Source: Microvirga sp. Mcv34 (GTDB taxonomy: Bacteria > Pseudomonadota > Alphaproteobacteria > Rhizobiales > Beijerinckiaceae). From it: a stretch of DNA of 64,000 bases. Numbering within the stretch: position 1 is the first letter of the stretch; the number at the start of each line of letters is the position of its first letter. This document shows positions 38,045 to 46,478 of the stretch, piece by piece. The stretch covers positions 143,961-207,960 of the forward strand of contig NZ_JALJRK010000003.1 of the NCBI RefSeq assembly GCF_024519725.1, given 5' to 3'. Position numbers and translations under genes: made by a program. Under the pieces are notes generated by a model. The model did no database searches. It had not been told where the DNA came from and worked only from the letters and a program-made list of their open reading frames with translations.

Positions 38045-39686
38045 GGATCAATTCGACCTCTCTCGGACCTATGCCGCGCGAGAAGGTCTCCAGATTGTCG
38101 CCGAGTTCGCGGATCGCGCCAAGTCCGGCGCCTCCTTCCTGGACCGGGACGGCCTAATCTCCCTCATGGCCGCCGCCAAAGAGCGCCGCTTCGACGTCCT
38201 GATCGTCGAGAGCCTGGACCGCCTGTCCCGCGATCAAGAGGATCTCGCCGGACTCTTCAAGCGTCTGAGCTTCTTCGAGGTTGAGATCCGGACCCTTAAC
38301 GAAGGCGTCGCGACGCCGGTCCACGTTGGACTCCGCGGCCTCGTCGGACAGTTGTTCTTAACCGATCTGGGACAGAAGGTCCGCCGCGGACATATCGGCC
38401 GCGTGAAGGAAGGGAAGATCCCAGGACGGCCGCCTTATGGCTATAGATCCGTTCCCGGACGGCCCGGAGATCCGGAGATCGATCCCGAGACCTCGGAAGT
38501 CGTCCGCCGGATCTTCCGGGAATATGCCGCCGGCCGGACGCCTCGCCAGATCGCCGCCGGTCTGAGCGCGGACGGGATCCCGGCTCCTCGAGGCGGCCGA
38601 TGGAACCCCTTCGGGATGATAAAGAGCGCCGGCGAAAATACCCATCAAGGCGGGATGCTCCGGAACCGCGTCTATATCGGCGAACTGGAATGGAGCAAAC
38701 AACGCCGCGTCCGGAACCCGGAGACCGGCAAGTCCCTGACGCGAATCGCTCCGATCGCCGATCGCGTCATCGTCAAGGCGCCGAAATATCGAATCATCGA
38801 TGACGAACTTTGGAACGCCGTCCAGGAGGTCGCGAAGAGCCGATCGACCGGCGTCGGAAAGGACCGGAGCTTTAAGGGCGGCTTCGATAGTTTCCTCGCT
38901 GGCCTCGTCTCCTGCGAGGTCTGCGGCTCCAATATGGTTGTCATGGAGCGTTGCAAGGTGACGAAGCGGCCGCGGATCTGCTGCGGCGAGGCGAAGCGGA
39001 CTCAAGGCTGTAGCCACTCGAAGAGCTATGACGTCGGCCGGCTCGAACGGCTCGCGATCGACGGCGTCCTCGAGCGACTGAACGACACCCGTTATATGAG
39101 CGAGTTCGTCGAGGCTTATCGGGAGGCGAGGCAAACCGAGGAGAAGAAGGCGAGACAGGAGAAGGGATCCGTCTCGAAGCGCCTCTCGGAAGTCGAGGGA
39201 GCGATCCTCCGCCTCGTTAATGCCCTCGAGCGCGGATCGATGCCGGAGGAGATGATCGTCCCCAGACTTCAGACCCTCGAAGCCGAGCGCGTCACCCTCG
39301 AGGAGAGGAAGCGGCGAGCCGAGGAAGTGACGAACGTCGTCACCCTGCATCCGAACGCCGTCGAGCGGTATCGGGAGGGAATCGCCGCTCTTTATGAACT
39401 CCTGAATAAGACGGAGATCTCCGTCGAAGCCCGTCTCGCCTTCCGGACCCTCGTCGCGGAGATCAAGGTCCGGCCGACCCGCAAGAGGATGCCTTACGAG
39501 ATCGATCTCGCTTGGAACGCCTCTGCGCTCCTCGGCGTCGACCTCTTCCCGGAGCAAAGGCCGGCGTCCCAGATCATCGCCGAGGCCGGCGTCTCCTCGC
39601 GTCTATATCCTGTTTCCGCACCCGACGAGAAACGCGAGGCGGTGGGGTACGGGCGAGCCGCGGTGCGGAAGGGCAGGCGGGGGTGA
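37971..39686 (+). CDS. Large serine recombinase (prophage integrase)
   Basis: A 571-residue large serine integrase. The catalytic domain has Ser15 in YARYSS, the Arg-rich ESLDRLSRDQEDL and DLGQKVRRGHIGR segments. The recombinase domain has GRPPYGYRSVPG and RNRVYIGELEWSKQRRVRNP. A zinc ribbon follows (LVSCEVCGSNMVV, then ICCGEAKRTQGC), then a coiled coil (residues ~380-440). The last ~24 residues (VSAPDEKREAVGYGRAAVRK...) look host-derived, from the interrupted portal gene. So the integrated and excised forms should differ at the C-terminus. Confidence 0.93.
   Translation: MNPQKNRAALYARYSSELQQDRSVEDQFDLSRTYAAREGLQIVAEFADRAKSGASFLDRDGLISLMAAAKERRFDVLIVESLDRLSRDQEDLAGLFKRLSFFEVEIRTLNEGVATPVHVGLRGLVGQLFLTDLGQKVRRGHIGRVKEGKIPGRPPYGYRSVPGRPGDPEIDPETSEVVRRIFREYAAGRTPRQIAAGLSADGIPAPRGGRWNPFGMIKSAGENTHQGGMLRNRVYIGELEWSKQRRVRNPETGKSLTRIAPIADRVIVKAPKYRIIDDELWNAVQEVAKSRSTGVGKDRSFKGGFDSFLAGLVSCEVCGSNMVVMERCKVTKRPRICCGEAKRTQGCSHSKSYDVGRLERLAIDGVLERLNDTRYMSEFVEAYREARQTEEKKARQEKGSVSKRLSEVEGAILRLVNALERGSMPEEMIVPRLQTLEAERVTLEERKRRAEEVTNVVTLHPNAVERYREGIAALYELLNKTEISVEARLAFRTLVAEIKVRPTRKRMPYEIDLAWNASALLGVDLFPEQRPASQIIAEAGVSSRLYPVSAPDEKREAVGYGRAAVRKGRRG
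39590..39620 (+). other. Probable attR (right prophage junction)
   Basis: Codon use changes abruptly near 39,605-39,615: phage-like GTC/ATC/CTC codons give way to GTG, GGG and GCG. The reading frame crosses the junction. Serine integrase crossover cores are short, so the exact core cannot be fixed without attL. Confidence 0.6.
39612..39686 (+). pseudogene. 3' remnant of GTA portal gene
   Basis: The 24 codons VSAPDEKREAVGYGRAAVRK... end in TGA. DEKREAVGY is the motif at the C-terminus of HK97-type (PF04860) portal proteins. The following genes are those that follow the portal in RcGTA-like clusters. The rest of the portal gene should lie beyond the prophage's left end. Confidence 0.7.
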
Positions 39687-39689
39687 GGG

Positions 39690-39870
39690 CGCTCGGCTTT
39701 ATCCCGAGCGCGACGTCTTCACCGGGCTTGTCCCGATGATCCCGAACGCTCGAAGCGCCATCAGCGTCATTCCCGGCCGGAGATGGCGAAGCCATCGGGG
39801 GGAACGGAAGCCACCTGCCCGCTGAGCGGCATGGATCCCTTTCCCGCGCTGCGTGCACCGGGATGACAGA
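39690..39870. repeat. Host palindromic repeats
   Basis: Contains CACCGGGCTTGTCCCGATGAT and GGAGATGGCGAAGCCATCGG, members of the palindromic family spread through the GTA intergenic spaces. No gene is seen from 39687 to 40042. Confidence 0.65.
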
Positions 39871-40042
39871 GGAGTGCTCCACAGCATCAGGATGGCCGGC
39901 GCGAGGCTGGTGATGCCATCCGAGAACAGGGCTTGGAACACCGCTCGAGAGGCAACACGCAACCGTGCCCACCGAAACCTGGATCACCCCACACACCCCA
40001 CGCGCACTCACCCTCAACGGAGTTCTTGTGCAGGAACAAATC

Positions 40043-40243
40043 ATGAACACATTCGACCAGATCACCGAGGCCGTCATCCGGCGCGGGGATCTTGCCCACC
40101 TTGCCCTGTTCGTCTGGGCGAGCGGGGCGTCCGCTTTGCTTGCCATGACATTGCGCGATCTGTTCGCGGCCAACCGCCGGTTCGACGCGTTCGTGCGCGA
40201 GCTGTCCCTCTTCAACCGCCGCCATTCGGGAGACCCTTCATGA
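40043..40243 (+). CDS. GTA g3.5-like small membrane protein (66 aa)
   Basis: ATG 40043 (MNTFDQITEAVIRRGDLAHL) with one hydrophobic helix (LALFVWASGASALLAMTLRD) and a basic end. A small membrane-type protein between portal and protease is typical of GTA clusters in this order. It overlaps the next small gene (ATGA). Confidence 0.62.
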   Translation: MNTFDQITEAVIRRGDLAHLALFVWASGASALLAMTLRDLFAANRRFDAFVRELSLFNRRHSGDPS

Positions 40244-40389
40244 CACGTTCCATCACCCGGCCGTCGCGCAAGCCGAAGGCCGCGCGGGACGGGCAGGGCC
40301 GCGCCACCCTCGTGTTCCGCGATTTCGTGCGCCAGCTCGAAAAGCTCGACGTCAAGCCTCCGAAGACGATCCGCGGAGCCGTGCGATGA
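40240..40389 (+). CDS. Small basic GTA-cluster protein (49 aa)
   Basis: MTRSITRPSRKPKAARDGQG..., very basic, with FRDFVRQLEKLDVKPPKTIR. Both ends overlap neighbours by four bases. Function unknown. Confidence 0.55.
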   Translation: MTRSITRPSRKPKAARDGQGRATLVFRDFVRQLEKLDVKPPKTIRGAVR

Positions 40390-40922
40390 AGTCCGGCCTG
40401 CCCATCATCCAGGAGCGCAAGTTCCTGCCCGAGTCCCTGAACGCGGTCGATGTCGACGGCGTGTTCGAGGGCTACGCCAGCCTGTTCGGCACGGCCGATC
40501 TCGGCAAGGACGTGGTGATGCCGGGAGCGTTCGCGGACTCCTTACGCAAGCGCGGCGCGCGCGACGTACGGCTGCTCTGGCAGCACGATCCCGGCCAGCC
40601 AATCGGGCGCTGGCTCGTGATCGAGGAGGACCGACGCGGCCTGCGCGTGCGCGGCAAGCTCAACCTGGCTGTGGAGCGCGCGCGGGAGATCCATGCGCTC
40701 ATGCGCGAGGGCGCCGTCGACGGGCTCTCCATCGGCTTTCGCGTCGAGCGCGCCCGCGCCGAGCGGCCCACCGGCCTGCGTCGTCTGGAGAAGCTCGACC
40801 TGTGGGAGATCTCCATCGTGACCTTCCCGATGCTGCCCGCCGCGCGGGTCGAGACCGTGAAGCACACGGCACCCAAGCTCGCCGCGAGCATCCGCAGGGC
40901 CACGGTGCGATTATTGTCCTGA
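40386..40922 (+). CDS. GTA prohead protease (HK97 family, U35/S78)
   Basis: A 178-residue HK97 gp4-type protease that matures the capsid. The catalytic His67 (LLWQHDPGQPIG) and Ser115 (VDGLSIGFRV) are both present, as are FEGYASLFGTADLGKDVVMP and LWEISIVTFPMLPAARV. It precedes the capsid gene as in RcGTA (g4). The active site looks intact. Confidence 0.92.
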   Translation: MKSGLPIIQERKFLPESLNAVDVDGVFEGYASLFGTADLGKDVVMPGAFADSLRKRGARDVRLLWQHDPGQPIGRWLVIEEDRRGLRVRGKLNLAVERAREIHALMREGAVDGLSIGFRVERARAERPTGLRRLEKLDLWEISIVTFPMLPAARVETVKHTAPKLAASIRRATVRLLS

Positions 40923-41030
40923 ACCTTGTCCGTAGGAGCGCGTTAGAAGATCGCCCGCACGTGCGCGGACGCGGCGGGCCCTTTCCCGAACAGAAAGGCG
41001 TCCCGGCTCCGCGCCTGTTGGGAGATTTTC

Positions 41031-41234
41031 ATGAAGAAGCTCGCTTTCGTCGCTCTCCTCGGCCTTGCGGCAGCGGCCTGCACCACCACGGAAGAGCGAG
41101 TCGGCGGCGCAGCCGTCGGCGCCGGCGTCGGTGCTGTGGCCGGTCCCGTCGGCGCGGTGGCCGGTGGTGCGGTCGGCGCGGTGACCGGTCCGACCGTCGC
41201 CCGCTCGGCGCGCCGCACCGCGCGCAAGATGTAA
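41031..41234 (+). CDS. Small glycine-zipper lipoprotein
   Basis: A 67-residue protein with a lipoprotein signal (MKKLAFVALLGLAAAACTTT, lipobox AAAC) and Gly/Ala/Val repeats (GGAAVGAGVGAVAGPVGAVA) like glycine-zipper outer-membrane lipoproteins. Good AGATTTTC leader and its own terminator. It is an insertion between GTA protease and capsid genes, with no virion role evident. Confidence 0.72.
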   Translation: MKKLAFVALLGLAAAACTTTEERVGGAAVGAGVGAVAGPVGAVAGGAVGAVTGPTVARSARRTARKM

Positions 41235-41259
41235 GCCTTTCCCTCACGGGAAATTCACG

Positions 41260-41285
41260 GGCCCGCCTCCAGGCGGGCCTTTTTC
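41260..41285 (+). terminator. Rho-independent terminator
   Basis: GGCCCGCCT-CC-AGGCGGGCC stem followed by TTTTT, just after the small lipoprotein gene and before the capsid gene. It would end upstream transcription, so the capsid gene may need its own promoter or readthrough. Confidence 0.85.
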
Positions 41286-41314
41286 ATTGAAGCATTCAAA
41301 ACCGATTGATTGAT

Positions 41315-42553
41315 ATGATCCCAGTTGTAGACACCAAATCCGTTTCCGACGATGTCGCCTCGGCCTTCGAGGATTTCGCCCGCGCCTTCGAGGCGTTCAA
41401 GGAGACTAACGACACACGCCTGTCCGAGATCGAGACGCGGCTTTCGAGCGACGTGGTGACGGACGAGAAGCTCACGCGCATCGACACCGCCCTCGACGAT
41501 GCCAAACGCCGCATCGACCGTCTTTCCCTCGACCGGTCGCGCCCGCCGCTCGGCGGCGCCCGGGACACGGCGCGCGATCCGGTCCAGGCCGAGCACAAGG
41601 CTGCGTTCCATTCCTATGTCCGAAGCGGCGAGGCCTCGGGCCTGAAACGCCTCGAGGAAAAGGCCCTGTCCGCCGGGTCCGGGCCCGATGGTGGCTATCT
41701 CGTGCCCGACACGGTCGAGGCCGAGGTTCTGCGCCGTCTCTCGGCCGTCTCGCCGATCCGAGCCATCTCGTCGGTGCGGGTGATTTCCGGCGGCCAGTAC
41801 AAGCGCGCGTTCTCGGTCACCGGCCCGGCGACGGGCTGGGTGGGCGAAACGGCAGCCCGGCCCCAGACCGCGAGCCCGACGCTCTCCGAGATGAGCTTCC
41901 CGGCCATGGAGCTCTATGCCATGCCGGCGGCCACCCAGACCCTTCTCGACGACGCGGTGGTGGATATCGATCGCTGGATCGCCGAGGAAGTCGAGGCGGC
42001 CTTCGCCGAGCAGGAAAGCACCGCCTTCGTGACCGGCGACGGCGTCAACAAGCCAAAAGGCTTCCTCTCCGCCGATACGGTCGAGGAAGAGGTCTGGGAA
42101 TGGGGCAAGCTCGGCACGGTGCGCACGGGCGGGGCGAGCTTCCCGGCGGACAATCCGTCCGACGTGCTGGTGGACCTGATCTACGCCCTCAAGGCCGGCT
42201 ACCGCCAGAACGCCTCCTTCGTCATGAACCGCAAGACGCAAAGCGCAATCCGCCGCTTCAAGGACGATAACGGCCAGTATCTCTGGGCGCCGCCTGCGAG
42301 CATCGGCCAGGCCGCGACCCTGATGGGCTTTCCCGTCGTCGAGGCCGAGGACATGCCGGACATCGCGGCAAACACCTGCGCGGTCGCCTTCGGGGATTTC
42401 AAGCGCGGCTATCTCATCGTCGACCGGGCGGGCATGCGCGTGCTGCGCGATCCGTATTCCGCCAAGCCCTACGTGCTGTTCTACACGACGAAACGCGTGG
42501 GCGGCGGCGTGCAGGATTACGCGGCGATCAAGCTGCTGAAGTTCGCCGCTTGA
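41315..42553 (+). CDS. GTA major capsid protein (HK97 family)
   Basis: A 412-residue HK97-type capsid protein (RcGTA g5-like). Residues 1-~95 are the coiled-coil delta/scaffold domain (SAFEDFARAFEAFKETNDTR) removed during maturation. The fold core has GGYLVPDTVEAEVLRRLSAV, AFVTGDGVNKPKGFLS, AGYRQNASFVMNRKTQSAIR and the C-terminal PYVLFYTTKRVGGGVQDYAA. Start ATG 41315 chosen; an in-frame TTG at 41306 is possible. Looks intact. Confidence 0.93.
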   Translation: MIPVVDTKSVSDDVASAFEDFARAFEAFKETNDTRLSEIETRLSSDVVTDEKLTRIDTALDDAKRRIDRLSLDRSRPPLGGARDTARDPVQAEHKAAFHSYVRSGEASGLKRLEEKALSAGSGPDGGYLVPDTVEAEVLRRLSAVSPIRAISSVRVISGGQYKRAFSVTGPATGWVGETAARPQTASPTLSEMSFPAMELYAMPAATQTLLDDAVVDIDRWIAEEVEAAFAEQESTAFVTGDGVNKPKGFLSADTVEEEVWEWGKLGTVRTGGASFPADNPSDVLVDLIYALKAGYRQNASFVMNRKTQSAIRRFKDDNGQYLWAPPASIGQAATLMGFPVVEAEDMPDIAANTCAVAFGDFKRGYLIVDRAGMRVLRDPYSAKPYVLFYTTKRVGGGVQDYAAIKLLKFAA

Positions 42554-42583
42554 GAGGCACGCCCATAGACGGGTCCATGCTCC

Positions 42584-42690
42584 TACGTCATCACCGGCCT
42601 TGTGCCGGTGATCTCGATGGTATCCGGCTCGGCATTTGACGGAAGCGGGATGGCCGGCCTTGTGCCGGCCATGACGTCAGAGGCTGTGGG
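42584..42690. repeat. Two REP-like palindromes
   Basis: TCATCACCGGCCTTGTGCCG (42588-) with GGTGAT, and ATGGCCGGCCTTGTGCCGGC (~42650-) with CATGACG. Same family as at 39.7, 46.4, 49.9 and 55.3 kb. Confidence 0.75.
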
Positions 42691-42717
42691 GGGCGACAGA
42701 GCCGGACGAGGACGCCC

Positions 42718-43515
42718 CTAGTTCCCCGTCCAGGTGCTGTTCATCGTCCCGAGAAGGCGCATGTTCGACGAGATCCAGCCGATATGCTCGACCACCGGGG
42801 TCACGGCCGTGAGGCCGCCGCAGGCGCTCCGTTCCCGGCTGCGCAGGGGGCCGCTCGACCAGCTCGTGATGCCGTAGAGCAGGTAGCCCGAGCGGGTGGC
42901 GGCCAGGATCGGACCGCCGGAATCGCCCCGGCAGGCGCCGGCACCGGTCGTTTCGGCCAGCCGGCTGCGGTCGGCGACGATCAGGACGCGATTGGCCACC
43001 TCGATGGGGCCGAGCGACACCAGGTTCGTCTGGCGCAGGGTCCGGGCCGTGCGCTTCGCCCGCTCGGACAGAACGCCGAAGCCCGCAATCGTGACGCCGT
43101 CGCCCACATCGATCCGGCCCGCCTGGGACGGGTCGAGGGGCAGGAAGTCGGGGCCGAGCGGACGGTCGAGCTTGACGAGGGCGAGGTCGATTCCGGGTTG
43201 CGTTCGCGGCGTCGTGCCGGGCACGAAACTCGGGTGAACCGTCAGCGCGGCGACGTTGAACCGCTGCTGCTTGAAGGCGCGGTTGAGCGCCGTCACCCGG
43301 TAGGCGGCCCGGTCCGTCATGCAATGGGCCGCAGTGAGCACGAGGTCCGACCCGACGACGACGCCGGAGCAGAGTTCACCGGTGGAGCTCTCAATCGACA
43401 CGACAGAGCGGCGCAGTCCATCCGGATCGCGCGAGGGCGCGCCTTGCAGGACGGCCCAGGCCGGCGTGGCGACGAGGGCGAAGACGGCAAGGGCAAGGGT
43501 TGGCAATGCGCGCAT
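42718..43515 (-). CDS. Secreted trypsin-like serine protease
   Basis: A 265-residue chymotrypsin-fold protease with a signal peptide (MRALPTLALAVFALVATPAW, cleavage after AWA). The catalytic triad is present: H64 in TAAHC, D in PGIDLALVKLD, S in CRGDSGGP. It is probably periplasmic or secreted. It lies antisense inside the GTA cluster, next to a paralogue, and is not a known GTA component. Confidence 0.9.
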   Translation of the reverse strand: MRALPTLALAVFALVATPAWAVLQGAPSRDPDGLRRSVVSIESSTGELCSGVVVGSDLVLTAAHCMTDRAAYRVTALNRAFKQQRFNVAALTVHPSFVPGTTPRTQPGIDLALVKLDRPLGPDFLPLDPSQAGRIDVGDGVTIAGFGVLSERAKRTARTLRQTNLVSLGPIEVANRVLIVADRSRLAETTGAGACRGDSGGPILAATRSGYLLYGITSWSSGPLRSRERSACGGLTAVTPVVEHIGWISSNMRLLGTMNSTWTGN

Positions 43516-43596
43516 GGAATCATGATGCCGTGTGGGAGAAGGATTTTTTAAGGCAAGATCCTGGCTGTCAGGATAGTTCCTTTCGTAAGGGAAAAT

Positions 43597-44337
43597 CTAG
43601 TTCTCATTCCAGAGTGCCGTGCGATTCCAGCCCCTCAGGATCCTGTCGATCCACTCGCGTTGCGGGCCGAGGAGGATGCCCTGCGTCACGCCTCCGCAGC
43701 CGCGCCCTTTGGCCGGCGATGACCAGCTCGTGATCGCCGCGACGGAGGTGCCGGAGGCCATCGGACCGCCGGAATCGCCCTGGCAGGCGCCAGCCGTGCC
43801 GGAGCCATCCGCCCACAGCAGGACACGGCTCGGCCCATAGGGCTCGACGGCGGTCAGGGCGGCGGTGCGGAAGGTGCCGGAGCTCTTGGCCTCGCCCTCG
43901 CGGGCCAGGCCGTAGCCGCCGACCGTCACGGGGCTGCTTTTCGCGACGGCTCCCGCCGAGAGCGTCGCCCGCTCGAACCGCGCAGGCAGGGCCTCGGGGA
44001 TCCGCACCAGGGCAAGATCGATGGAGCGCTGCCGGGTCTCGATGGCCTTCGCGTTGTAGCCGGGATGCACCGCCTTAGCGGCGGGCGAAATCAGCACCGG
44101 CTCGCCCGTCTCGTCGCGGAAATGCACCCGGTGCTCGGCCGCGCCCGTCACGCAATGGGCAGCCGTGAGCACCACGTCCTTCGCCAGCACCACGGCGCTG
44201 CACACGCCGCCGTTCGAACTCAAGACCATGACGCTCCGGCGGGCGAGGGGGCCTTCATCCTCGTCGCCGCCGACGATGGCTTTCGCCTGCGCTGCCATCA
44301 GCGGTAGGGCGAGGCAGATCACAACCAGACGTTGCAT
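43597..44337 (-). CDS. Secreted trypsin-like serine protease (paralogue)
   Basis: A 246-residue relative of the 42718 protease, with a signal peptide (MQRLVVICLALPLMAAQAKA), TAAHC, RSIDLALVRI and CQGDSGGP triad motifs. Starts at ATG 44337; earlier in-frame codons only mirror the connector gene. The pair probably arose by duplication. Divergent from the connector gene with 24 bases between starts, so they may share a control region. Confidence 0.9.
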   Translation of the reverse strand: MQRLVVICLALPLMAAQAKAIVGGDEDEGPLARRSVMVLSSNGGVCSAVVLAKDVVLTAAHCVTGAAEHRVHFRDETGEPVLISPAAKAVHPGYNAKAIETRQRSIDLALVRIPEALPARFERATLSAGAVAKSSPVTVGGYGLAREGEAKSSGTFRTAALTAVEPYGPSRVLLWADGSGTAGACQGDSGGPMASGTSVAAITSWSSPAKGRGCGGVTQGILLGPQREWIDRILRGWNRTALWNEN

Positions 44338-44361
44338 GACACATAAGGATCCCTGTTCACG

Positions 44362-44928
44362 ATGATTCCCATATTCATCAGCGGCCCTGCCGTCGAGCCC
44401 GTAACGCTCGGCGAGATGAAGGCCTATCTCCGCGTCGATGACGACGACGTCACGCAGGACGACCTGATCTTGGGGCTCGTCAAGGCGGCGCGGCTCATGG
44501 TCGAGGCAGCCTCGCGGCGGGTCCTGATCGAGCAGCGCTGGCGCGTGGTGCTCGATCGCTGGCCGGACGGCGGAACGATCCTGCTGCCGGTCTCGCCTCT
44601 GATCGCGGTCGATCGCATCACGGTGGCGGATGCGTCGGGCGACACATCCGAGGTTCCGGCCAATGCCTTCGAGACGGATGCGTTGAGCGATCCGCCGCGC
44701 ATCGCGGTCATCGACGCACCCCAGCCGGGCAAGTCGCGCAACGGTATCGTCATCGAGCTGCGGGCCGGCTACGGCACCGCGCCCGAGGCGGTGCCAGCCA
44801 CGCTGAAGCTCGCGATCCGCATTCTCGTGGCCCATTGGTTCGAGAACCGGGGCGACGCCATCGGCGAGCAGATCCTGCCGCCGGAGGCGCTCGCCCTGGT
44901 GGTGCCGTTTCAAAGAGTGCGGATTTAA
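44362..44928 (+). CDS. GTA head-tail connector (gp6-like)
   Basis: A 188-residue HK97 gp6/RcGTA g6-type connector. Family landmarks are PVTLGEMKAYLRVDDDDVTQ, DDLILGLVKAARLMVEAASR and LKLAIRILVAHWFENRGDAI. It forms the ring beneath the portal. Separated from the capsid gene by the inserted proteases. Confidence 0.87.
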   Translation: MIPIFISGPAVEPVTLGEMKAYLRVDDDDVTQDDLILGLVKAARLMVEAASRRVLIEQRWRVVLDRWPDGGTILLPVSPLIAVDRITVADASGDTSEVPANAFETDALSDPPRIAVIDAPQPGKSRNGIVIELRAGYGTAPEAVPATLKLAIRILVAHWFENRGDAIGEQILPPEALALVVPFQRVRI

Positions 44929-45033
44929 GCCCACCACTGTCGTTCCGGGTTCGCCTGCGGCCCCTGGAACAACGACCTCCCCGTTATGGCCTCCTGGGGC
45001 CGGATTCGGGGACCCGTGCCGGTGATCCTGCTT

Positions 45034-45118
45034 CCCGCACCCTCACACCTCCTCAGGATGAGGTGTGAGGGTGCGGGACATGGATGGCCGGCACAGGTCC
45101 TCGGATCAAGTCCGAGGA
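45034..45118. repeat. Long perfect hairpins, intergenic repeat
   Basis: An 18-bp perfect stem (45034-45051 with 45060-45077; CCCGCACCCTCACACCTC) is followed by TCCTCGGATCAAGTCCGAGGA. These are host repeat elements between connector and adaptor genes; bases 44929-45170 hold no gene. Confidence 0.75.
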
Positions 45119-45170
45119 GGTGATGACGTGTCGTCCGGAATCTTTCGCATTCCCTCCAAAAGACATTGCC

Positions 45171-45506
45171 ATGAAAACCAAACCCATTCCCATCGGTGCG
45201 CGGGCGCGCCGGTTCGTGCTCGAAATGCCGCTCGAACGGCCCGACGGGTTCGGCGGCGTCATCCGCACCTACACAGCCGGTCCGCAGCTATGGGGCGCCA
45301 TCGAGATGCTCTCCGGCACTGAGCGCGTGCGCGCCGACCGGCCCGAACAGAGCCTGACCCATCGCATCACCCTTCGCTATCGCGACGGCGTGACCGGCGC
45401 CATGCGCCTGACCGCCGGCTTGCGCCGTTTCGCCATTCGGGCCGCGTCCGATCCGGATGGATCGAAGCGCGATCTCGTCTGCCTCGTCGAGGAGATGCGC
45501 GCATGA
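45171..45506 (+). CDS. GTA head-tail adaptor (gp7-like)
   Basis: A 111-residue phage head closure/adaptor protein. It has the family pattern PIPIGARARRFVLEMPLERP ... LWGAIEMLSGTERVRADRPE ... TLRYRDGVTGAMRLTAGLRRF. Start ATG 45171. It overlaps the next gene (ATGA), the usual g7-g8 coupling. Confidence 0.85.
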   Translation: MKTKPIPIGARARRFVLEMPLERPDGFGGVIRTYTAGPQLWGAIEMLSGTERVRADRPEQSLTHRITLRYRDGVTGAMRLTAGLRRFAIRAASDPDGSKRDLVCLVEEMRA

Positions 45507-45913
45507 CGAGCCCCGTTCTGGCGCTTCGCCATGCGATCCTCGACGCCGCCAGTGCGGACACGCAGCTGCCTGCGCTCATGGGCGGGACCTTGCGCCTCTA
45601 CGACGAGCCGCCGCGCGGCGCGGATCCGGTCTATGCCCTGTTCGCCGACGTGCGCGCGACGGATTGGTCCACGGATCACGACCGCGGCCACGAGCAGAAT
45701 CTCGGCATCGTCGTCTGGTCGGAGCGCGGCGGCGCGCGGACGGCGCTGGCCGTGGCCGAGCGCTTCGACGCGATCCTCGACGGCGCATCGCTGTCGCTCG
45801 ACGGACACCGCCTCGTTAACCTGCGCGTCACGGAGCTCTCCTCCGAGCGCGACAAGGACACTGGCCTCACCCGTGTCACCTTGCGCCTGCGCGCGGTCAC
45901 GGAAGTGGTGTGA
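45503..45913 (+). CDS. GTA tail terminator, DUF3168 (gp8-like)
   Basis: A 136-residue DUF3168 protein, the tail-completion/terminator subunit. Landmarks are VLALRHAILDAASADTQLPA, the acidic WSTDHDRGHEQNLGIVVWSE and VAERFDAILDGASLSLDGHR. Matches RcGTA g8 in size and order. Confidence 0.88.
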   Translation: MTSPVLALRHAILDAASADTQLPALMGGTLRLYDEPPRGADPVYALFADVRATDWSTDHDRGHEQNLGIVVWSERGGARTALAVAERFDAILDGASLSLDGHRLVNLRVTELSSERDKDTGLTRVTLRLRAVTEVV

Positions 45914-45966
45914 TGTGCGCTTAGAGCGCCTGTCATTCTTTCCCCTCATTCAACAAAGGACATCCC

Positions 45967-46377
45967 ATGCCTGCTCAGAAGGGCAAGGACCTGCTCATCA
46001 AGATCAGCGACGGCGGCAACGGCTTCGTCGCCGTGGCGGGCCTGCGCACGCGCCAGATTGCCTTCAACGCCGAGACCGTGGACGTGACCCATGCGGAATC
46101 CGCCGGGCGGTGGCGCGAGCTGCTCGCCGGCGTCGGCGTGCGCCGCGCATCGATCTCCGGCTCCGGCGTGTTCAAGGACGAAGCCTCGGACGCACGCATG
46201 CGCCAGGTCTTTTTCGACGGCGACATTCTCGCCTATCAGATCGCCATCCCGGATTTCGGCCGCATCGAAGGCCCGTTCCAGATCACCAGCCTGGAATATC
46301 GCGGCGACCATGCGGGCGAGGTGACGTTCGAAATGGCCTTCGAATCCGCCGGCGCGCTCGCCTTCGTGGCGCTGTGA
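45967..46377 (+). CDS. GTA major tail protein (gp9-like)
   Basis: A 136-residue TP901-1-type major tail protein. It has PAQKGKDLLIKISDGGNGFV, AVAGLRTRQIAFNAETVDVT (the usual VAGLRT motif) and FEMAFESAGALAFVAL. It polymerises into the tail tube. Position and length match RcGTA g9. Confidence 0.9.
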   Translation: MPAQKGKDLLIKISDGGNGFVAVAGLRTRQIAFNAETVDVTHAESAGRWRELLAGVGVRRASISGSGVFKDEASDARMRQVFFDGDILAYQIAIPDFGRIEGPFQITSLEYRGDHAGEVTFEMAFESAGALAFVAL

Positions 46378-46411
46378 ACGGACGTTCGATCGGCGCGAAC
46401 CGCATCAAATC

Positions 46412-46452
46412 CCGCAACGTCATCACCAGCCTCATTCCGGCGATGACGAGAA
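46412..46452. repeat. REP-like palindrome
   Basis: CGTCATCACCAGCCTCATTC followed by CGGCGATGACG, member of the intergenic palindrome family. Confidence 0.65.
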
Positions 46453-46478
46453 GGATCTCTCCCATTAAAGGAACGAAC

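Larger units (their letters stand above)
1..39611. mobile_element. Prophage, right ~39.6 kb, lambda-type head with contractile-type baseplate
   Basis: A contiguous block of phage genes runs from the left window edge to a large serine recombinase at the right end. Late genes (terminase, portal, capsid, baseplate) and early genes run leftward; a rightward block starts opposite an XRE repressor. Codon choice (ATC, GTC, GGA, frequent GATC) differs from the DNA right of 39,611, which is rich in GTG, GGG and GCG codons. Palindromic host repeats seen at 39.7-55.4 kb were not seen here. The left end and attL lie outside the window. No gene looks broken, so it may be intact, but the tail sheath, tube, tape measure and fibre genes are not visible. 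Confidence 0.93.

Noticed and set aside
38358..39557. 399-codon leftward open frame antisense to the serine recombinase
   Set aside because: The sense strand encodes all recombinase motifs; the antisense has none.
1..39611. tRNA gene as integration target or phage cargo
   Set aside because: No cloverleaf-like sequence or tRNA 3' end was recognised near the right junction; the junction lies in a protein-coding frame.
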